Source: Caldilineaceae bacterium
GTDB taxonomy: Bacteria; Chloroflexota; Anaerolineae; Caldilineales; Caldilineaceae
Length of the DNA stretch: 64,000 bases
Direction of reading: 5' to 3'
NCBI GenBank assembly: GCA_011523365.1
Contig: WTGY01000177.1
Coordinates: forward strand, 1-64,000
Shown in pieces: positions 58,788 through 64,000 of the stretch (position 1 is its first letter; every line of letters begins with the position of its first letter). The translations under genes were made by a program, and so were the position numbers. The notes under the pieces were generated by a model, which had not been told where the DNA came from, did no database searches, and worked only from the letters and a program-made list of their open reading frames with translations.

Positions 58788-59558
58788 ATGGCATCACTGG
58801 AGCAGGCGTTTTGGGAGATGGATGTTTACGGCTTCACGCTGTTGGAGGGCGTTCTGAGTGGGGCGGAGGTGGAGGCTCTGCGCGCCTCGCTTGCAGGGTG
58901 GGCGGCGAAGCTTGGGGGCGAGCAGCGCTTTCTGGGTCAGGCCGGGCACGTGAGCAACCTACCCGTATTGGAGCGGCTCTACCACCCGTTGATCGACCAT
59001 CCGCGCACGCTGCCAGTGATCGAGTATGTTCTGGGGCAACAGATAATCCTGGGCAGCCTGAACGCGCGCATTGTCAGGCCAGGGGACCCGGTGCAGGGTC
59101 TGCACAGCGATATCCGCGCCGATCTATTGAATATGGGAGCGCCGGTGATGGTCAATACGGTCTGGCTGTTAGATGACTTCACGTCGGAAAACGGCGGCAC
59201 GCGCATCGTGCCCGGCTCACATCGGAGCGGGATGGCCGGGCCGCCGGAGGGGATGGACGTGAAGCATGTCCACCAACTGGTTGCGCCGGCGGGCAGTGTA
59301 CTCGTCTTCAACGGCCAGTGCTGGCACGGTGGCGGAGCCAATCGGACGCAGACTGACCGTCATGCGATGTTCGGCCACTACCGCAAGAGCGCGCTGATTT
59401 TCCAGGTCGATCCCCACGACGGATTCCAAGAAGGCTGGCTGGACGACCTGACGCCCCGCCAGCGCGAGTTACTGCGCATGGACAACGGTCTGGCCGCGCC
59501 GCACGCGGCGGATAGCCATCTGCGCGTCTCGTTTTCGCGCGGAAAGAAGAGGGACTGA
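58788..59558 (+). CDS. Phytanoyl-CoA dioxygenase (PhyH) family protein
   Basis: The 256-residue protein has EMDVYGFTLLEGVLSGAEVE at the start, HxD in GLHSDIRADLL, NGGTRIVPGSHRSG, and distal His in GQCWHGGGANRTQTDR. The GGAAAGG ribosome site precedes the ATG. It is the last gene of the PhyH-dehydrogenase-PhyH-PhyH cluster, 48 bases after the previous gene, and is followed by the convergent rhamnose operon. The short length and compact core are typical of bacterial PhyH hydroxylases. Confidence 0.9.
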   Translation: MASLEQAFWEMDVYGFTLLEGVLSGAEVEALRASLAGWAAKLGGEQRFLGQAGHVSNLPVLERLYHPLIDHPRTLPVIEYVLGQQIILGSLNARIVRPGDPVQGLHSDIRADLLNMGAPVMVNTVWLLDDFTSENGGTRIVPGSHRSGMAGPPEGMDVKHVHQLVAPAGSVLVFNGQCWHGGGANRTQTDRHAMFGHYRKSALIFQVDPHDGFQEGWLDDLTPRQRELLRMDNGLAAPHAADSHLRVSFSRGKKRD

Positions 59559-59754
59559 CGTTTCCGACAGCGAAAATCAAGAGCGGTATGAAAGAGAGGG
59601 TGACTAGCCCGCCTTTGCACTATCTCCTGGGCAGGTCACTTTGTATATTTTATTGCGTAGTCAGAGTAGGAATCTCTGTACGCGGACGGGTGTGAAGCGA
59701 AGTCCTATTGGCGTTTTCCAAATCTCTTTGATTTCTTCCGTGTAAAGTCTCTTT

Positions 59755-61197
59755 CTATTGGATGGCTGGCAATTTTACGTCCTGCCAAGCACCCTCCTCT
59801 TCCGGCTCGAATCGCTCCAATTCTCCTAATCCAGAGACCAACTGACGGCCCTCGTCGAGGTTCGCGAGCTCGCCGAGGCTGATGAGCTGCACGAGCGCGT
59901 TGCCGATTACGGTGGCTTCGCTGGGACCGGCCAGGACGGGGATGCCGGTGGCATCGGCGGTGAGCTGGTTGAGGAGCTGGTTGCGGGAGCCGCCGCCCAC
60001 CACATGAATGACGTCGAGCGACCGTCCGGTCAGGGACTGCAGCTCGTTGAGGACATCGCGGTAGGCGAGAGCCAGGCTTTCGAAGACACAGCGGGCGACG
60101 TCGGCGTCACTCTGCGGGAGGGGCTGGCCGCTCTGCTGGCAGAAGGCCTGGATGTGGGCGGGATGATCGCCGGGGGGCAGAAAGCGGTCGTCGTTGGGGT
60201 CGACGAAGTAGCGCAGCGGTTCGGCTGACTCCGCCAGCGAGACCAATTCAGGGTAGGAGTAGGACCGCCCTTGCTGTTCCCAGGTAGACCGGCACTGCTG
60301 CAACAGCCATAGGCCCATCACGTTCTTAAGCAGGCGGAATGTGCCGTAGACGCCGCCTTCGTTGGTGGCGTTGACGGCGAGGGCGGCCTCGTTGACGACG
60401 GGCTGCGGCGCTTCAAGGCCGACAAGACTCCAGGTACCGCTGCTGATATAGGCGAAGTTTCCGGTCTGAGCAGGGACGCCTGCGACGGCGCTGCCGGTGT
60501 CGTGGCAGGCTGGTGCGATAACAGGGATGTCTTCGAAGGTCCCGAGGCGCGTTCCCGGCTGCACGACCTCCGGGAAGAGGTCGAGTGGGATGGCGAGCGC
60601 GTCCAGCAGTTCGCCGGCCCAGGAGCGGGTAAAGGGGTTGAGCATCTGGGTGGTAGTGGCGTTGCTGAATTCGCACACCTGGGCGCCGCTCAGCCAGAAG
60701 TTGAGCAGATCGGGTACGGTGAGGAAGCGGGCTGCGATCTGCAAGTGGGGCGAACCAGTCTCGACGAGGCTCATCATCTGGTAGAGTGTGTTGATGGCCA
60801 TGAACTGGATTCCGGTCTGTGCGAAGACTTCTGCTTTGGGGACGCGGGCGAAGACCGCGTCCAGCATCCCTTCGGTGCGACTGTCGCGGTAGCAGACGGG
60901 GTTGCCGATGAGATTGTTGTTGCGGTCGAGAAGGCCGAAGTCGACGCCCCAGGTGTCGACGGCGAGGCTGGCGGGGGGTCCGGCTGTGTGGGCCCTGCTG
61001 CGGTTAATGCCGGCCTGCAACTCTCGCCAGAGGTGGAGAATGTCCCATTGGAGGACGCCGTTGACGGTCAGCGCGTAGTTGGGAAAGCGATGAATCTCTT
61101 CCAGCTGCAGGCCGGAGCCATCGAAGTGCACTGCCATCACCCGGCCGGACTCGGCGCCGATATCGATGGCGAGAATGGTGGTGCGTTGCTCGGTCAT
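59755..61197 (-). CDS. rhaB: Rhamnulokinase
   Basis: RhaB phosphorylates L-rhamnulose to L-rhamnulose-1-phosphate. The 480-residue protein belongs to the FGGY kinase family: ILAIDIGAESGRVM with the phosphate loop, VDTWGVDFGLLD, the ACHDTGSAVAGVP metal/ATP motif, YISSGTWSLVG and VVGGGSRNQLLNQLTAD. It lies downstream of rhaA with a 67-base gap, forming the first two steps of rhamnose catabolism. A rhamnulose-1-phosphate aldolase is not in the window. Confidence 0.95.
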   Translation of the reverse strand: MTEQRTTILAIDIGAESGRVMAVHFDGSGLQLEEIHRFPNYALTVNGVLQWDILHLWRELQAGINRSRAHTAGPPASLAVDTWGVDFGLLDRNNNLIGNPVCYRDSRTEGMLDAVFARVPKAEVFAQTGIQFMAINTLYQMMSLVETGSPHLQIAARFLTVPDLLNFWLSGAQVCEFSNATTTQMLNPFTRSWAGELLDALAIPLDLFPEVVQPGTRLGTFEDIPVIAPACHDTGSAVAGVPAQTGNFAYISSGTWSLVGLEAPQPVVNEAALAVNATNEGGVYGTFRLLKNVMGLWLLQQCRSTWEQQGRSYSYPELVSLAESAEPLRYFVDPNDDRFLPPGDHPAHIQAFCQQSGQPLPQSDADVARCVFESLALAYRDVLNELQSLTGRSLDVIHVVGGGSRNQLLNQLTADATGIPVLAGPSEATVIGNALVQLISLGELANLDEGRQLVSGLGELERFEPEEEGAWQDVKLPAIQ

Positions 61198-61264
61198 TAG
61201 TCGTCCAGTTCTGTTTTTTCCTAACTGGGAGGCAGACGGGCATCAGCTGTGATGGAGTGCGTTG

Positions 61265-62539
61265 TCAATCCCGCAGCGACTGTACATCCTTCTCGTACTG
61301 CCTGATTTCCTGCATGAAGGCCATGCCCACGGGCACATCCTGCTGCAGACAGTGGTAGTCCCATACGGCCGCGTGGGGCATGGCCTTCAACTCTTCCATC
61401 AGTGCCAGGCGGGTGGTGTAATCGGCATTGCGTTCGATCTCCTGCATCGTCTCCCTCGGTTCCAGCAGGGCCAGCAGGAGGGCTCGGAGCGAATTCCGGG
61501 TGCCGATGGCCCAGGCGGCCACGCGGTTGATGCTGGCGTCAAAGAAGTCCAAGCCAATGTGCACGCGGTCGAGATGGTCCCCGCGCACGATCTCCTGCAT
61601 GATCGCCTGCAGCTCGTCGCTGAAGGTGACGACATGGTCGCTGTCCCAGCGTACGCCGCGGCTCACATGGAGGACCAGTTCCGATACGAAGAGCAGACAG
61701 GCCGAGATCTTATCGGAGATGACCTCGGTCGGGTGAAAGTGGCCGGCGTCGAGGCAGAGGGCCTGGCCGTTCTGCGCGGCATAGCCCAGATAGAATTCGT
61801 GCGAGCCGACGACATAACTTTCTGAACCGAGACCGAAGAGTTTACATTCGATGGCGTCACGGTTGTGGCTGGGATCGATTTCCTTCTCAAATATCTGGTC
61901 CAAGGCGTCTTTCAGGAGCTGGCGGGGCGTTGTGCGGTCGCTGGGCGTGTCCTTGAGGCCGTCAGGGATCCAGATATTGGTCATTGCAGGCGTGCCCAAC
62001 TCTTTTCCGAAGAAGCTGCCGATCTCGCGGCAGGCGATGCAGTGCTGGATCCAGAACTGGCGGATGTCGTTGTCGTAGGAGGCCAGAGTGAAGCCGTCTT
62101 CGGCCAGGGGGTGGGAGAACAGCGTGGGGTTGAAGTCGATGCCGCGGCCGTTTTCTTTGGCCCAGTCTGCCCAGCCCTGAAAGTGGCGCGGCTCGATCTT
62201 GTTGCGAGCGGGTTTTTCATCGGTATCGGGGTACATGGCGTGAAGATTGAGGCGGTGATTGCCGGGGATGATGCTGTAAGCGGTGTCCAGATCGCTGCGG
62301 AGCTCGTCCACGGTGCGGGCGCGGCCGGGATAGTTGCCGGTCGCCATGAGACCGCCGCCCAAGCCCCGGCCGGGCTCTTCAAAGCCGAGAACGTCGTCGC
62401 CCTGCCAGCAGTGGAGGCTGATGGGGACGCCGCGCAGCGTTGCCAGGGCCTGCTCCGTGTCCACGCTGATGGCGGCGTACCGTTCCTGGGCCAGGGTGTA
62501 TGCGTCTTCGATCTGTTTCGATGTCGTAGCAAAGTTCAT
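61265..62539 (-). CDS. rhaI: L-rhamnose isomerase (RhaI type)
   Basis: The enzyme converts L-rhamnose to L-rhamnulose in the cytoplasm using divalent metals. The 424-residue protein begins with the [26 protein letters not shown] region (shown shortened: [16 protein letters not shown]) and contains [39 protein letters not shown] and VRWDSDHVV, typical of the RhaI rather than the E. coli RhaA subgroup. A GGAG ribosome site is 7 bases before the ATG. No regulator or transporter gene for rhamnose is seen here. Confidence 0.92.
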   Translation of the reverse strand: MNFATTSKQIEDAYTLAQERYAAISVDTEQALATLRGVPISLHCWQGDDVLGFEEPGRGLGGGLMATGNYPGRARTVDELRSDLDTAYSIIPGNHRLNLHAMYPDTDEKPARNKIEPRHFQGWADWAKENGRGIDFNPTLFSHPLAEDGFTLASYDNDIRQFWIQHCIACREIGSFFGKELGTPAMTNIWIPDGLKDTPSDRTTPRQLLKDALDQIFEKEIDPSHNRDAIECKLFGLGSESYVVGSHEFYLGYAAQNGQALCLDAGHFHPTEVISDKISACLLFVSELVLHVSRGVRWDSDHVVTFSDELQAIMQEIVRGDHLDRVHIGLDFFDASINRVAAWAIGTRNSLRALLLALLEPRETMQEIERNADYTTRLALMEELKAMPHAAVWDYHCLQQDVPVGMAFMQEIRQYEKDVQSLRD

Positions 62540-63030
62540 CAGGTTACTCCATATTGGCGGGGACGTTTTTGCTGTTGGTTTGGCCCTGCGGCAGTACGAC
62601 GCCCAGGTGGGACGAGTCTTGTGCGGGGGCGTACTTCGCAGAAATCTCTATACAGTTCGCTATGTTTTCCATGTCGCGATCGTGGGTCAATAGAATGTGC
62701 ATGGCAACGACAGGCTCGGCTCGTCGCGTATCAACGGGCGCTGCCCAGGGGATGCCGCGCCGGGTAACGGATGATACGAGAGTTTTACCAGGTACGGTTA
62801 GCGCAGGAGGACACATTGCGGAGCTATTGGCAGAGGCACTGTCCGGTAAACGGGAGGTCGAGCATATGCGCATATACTCTCGGCCCCCGGCACTCATGAC
62901 GACAGAGGTCTTGAATCCGTTCAGCAATGCGCTCGCCAGTGGCGAACATTAAGAGAGAAGCCGGTCCAGCCTGTGTTGTGGTGAAACCTCCAAGGTGGAG
63001 AGTTCGAAATTCGCCAGTTGGCCGTCCCCC
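62540..63030. other. Intergenic region upstream of rhaI
   Basis: These 491 bases presumably contain the rha promoter. ORFs exist on both strands (62544-62927 minus, 62554-62952 plus) but overlap each other and show no family resemblance. No clear promoter boxes or operators were found. Confidence 0.35.
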
Positions 63031-64000
63031 TCAAGGCTGGTCTTCCACCGCCACCTCTACTTTGAAGTGATTGCGCAGGTCTTTGAGAAGGCGGGCGCTG
63101 ACGTTGCAGTATTCGTTGGGGAAGGTAAGCTGATGACGGGAACCATTTGTCTCCAAGACGACGACGAACTGATCCCGACCCTTTGGATCGCGCACTGCCT
63201 CGAAAATCTCCCGCAGCCGGTATTTGTCGCGGTTGAACTGGCCGGAGCGGCTGAAGATAATGCGCAGGAGCTGACGCCCATTCTCGGCATGTGGGGCGGA
63301 TTTCGCTGCTTCAGAATCTGTCACAAGGGCGGCGCCGGCGGGCCCTCCGTTGGACATTGTAGGCTGCACTTCGGGTGAAGGCTGCTCGGAAACCGAGTCA
63401 CCCTGAGCGAGATCCTTGCCTGTCTCCGGCTGTGCGGCCGCGGAGTCGGCGGGCTCTTGCCCTGCGTGTGTGTCGACCAAGGGCGAGGCAGCGTCCGACG
63501 TTCCGTTCTCCGCCAGTATACCGGGGGCGGGGCCGGATGGCTCAGGATAGCCCTCGGAGCTCGCGGTGGCATTGGTCGCGCTGGCTGCGGCTTCCTCGTC
63601 GGTTTCCGGCGCCGGCCGGTCGGAGATTGCGGCGTCAAATGGAGGCGCCGTCATGTCCTTGGGCGGCTCGGCGGGTAATACGTCATCGGGGGACGGCATG
63701 TGTTCCAAGTCGCTCCCGTTTGACCAGGCGCCCGGATCAGCGTCCCATCTTCGAGCGACCTCGGCCCGGCTATTGTCGGGCTTTGCCTGCCCGATCTCAA
63801 TTGAGGTATGCAGCGAATCCACCAGGACGCTTGTGCGCGCGCCGCGGGTCTGGGCCTTTCCCTTGACCTGCACGACCCGCTCCTCTTGCAGATCTTCCTT
63901 ACACTTTTCGTAGACTTCGGGGAAGAGGACGGCTTCGCACTGGCCTTGCATATCCTCCAGTTGGACAAAGGCCATCTTGTCGCCCTTTTTGGTCACGGTG
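63031..64000 (-). CDS. dnaE: DNA polymerase III alpha subunit, C-terminal part (5' end outside window)
   Basis: The frame is open to the right edge. The visible 320 or so residues begin in the OB-fold ([17 protein letters not shown], then [10 protein letters not shown], and [20 protein letters not shown]), a strong match to the C-terminal third of DnaE, the replicative polymerase. A low-complexity linker rich in Pro, Ala, Glu and Ser (about 140 residues) follows. The C-terminal domain ([20 protein letters not shown], then [21 protein letters not shown] and [19 protein letters not shown]) ends the protein. The apparent start at 63996 is an internal Val codon. Catalytic PHP and palm domains lie outside. 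Confidence 0.9.
   Translation of the reverse strand, partial: TVTKKGDKMAFVQLEDMQGQCEAVLFPEVYEKCKEDLQEERVVQVKGKAQTRGARTSVLVDSLHTSIEIGQAKPDNSRAEVARRWDADPGAWSNGSDLEHMPSPDDVLPAEPPKDMTAPPFDAAISDRPAPETDEEAAASATNATASSEGYPEPSGPAPGILAENGTSDAASPLVDTHAGQEPADSAAAQPETGKDLAQGDSVSEQPSPEVQPTMSNGGPAGAALVTDSEAAKSAPHAENGRQLLRIIFSRSGQFNRDKYRLREIFEAVRDPKGRDQFVVVLETNGSRHQLTFPNEYCNVSARLLKDLRNHFKVEVAVEDQP

Noticed and set aside
62544..62927. 127-codon minus-strand ORF just upstream of rhaI
   Set aside because: It fits the strand of the rha operon but has no ribosome site or family resemblance and overlaps an equally long ORF on the other strand.

Overview
The window is dense, G+C-rich bacterial chromosome with short intergenic gaps, both strands used in operon-sized blocks, and no rRNA, tRNA, phage or CRISPR locus seen. 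Gene content (DUF951 protein, archaeal-type phosphoglycerate mutase, RhaI-type rhamnose isomerase, several PhyH dioxygenases, a caspase-like protein, Thr/Pro-rich linkers on exported proteins) suggests a Chloroflexota bacterium, perhaps Caldilineae/Anaerolineae and possibly marine or host-associated. This is inference from gene content; no phylogenetic marker was compared.

Layout. 1-8258: end of an oligopeptide ABC transporter operon, phosphoglycerate mutase, sirtuin, RmuC, a DUF899 protein and a VWA lipoprotein. 8259-13207: a MITE copy, a small DUF5678-like protein and a large caspase/hydrolase fusion. 13252-21463 (minus strand): ABC-F ATPase coupled to an acyl-CoA synthetase, two membrane proteins, a jelly-roll-like protein, an HNH nuclease and a Tat-exported glycosidase-like lipoprotein. 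22042-34265: a 1228-residue SH3b repeat protein, a second MITE, a selenoprotein W-like gene with an in-frame TGA, Nif3, DUF951, a bactofilin-like protein, PIG-L deacetylase, a spermidine synthase-like membrane protein, an amidotransferase-like/CysS-tail fusion and a PhyH protein. 34266-43522: a short IS1031-like MITE, a solitary HigA antitoxin, DnaN, a sigma factor with a membrane partner, gyrase A with a long basic tail, and UvrB. 43523-52844: a GH3-like exported protein, a heterodimeric ABC exporter with a MarR regulator, and a third complete MITE with a perfect 8-bp target duplication. 53043-64000: FabF-FabH, a PhyH/alcohol dehydrogenase/PhyH/PhyH cluster, rhamnose catabolism (rhaA-rhaB) and the 3' end of dnaE.

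The most notable results are: (1) an unannotated selenoprotein of the SelW/Rdx family at 26360-26626, which ordinary gene callers would miss because the Sec codon reads as stop; (2) a dispersed ~450-bp non-autonomous element with inverted ends and 8-bp target duplications (three full copies and one partial), each full copy next to a promoter or small gene; (3) three genes whose start codon falls where transcription should begin, so probably leaderless mRNAs; (4) a short leader ORF apparently coupled to a sigma factor gene; and (5) unusual fusions (caspase + alpha/beta hydrolase, amidotransferase-like + CysS tail, gyrase A + histone-like tail).
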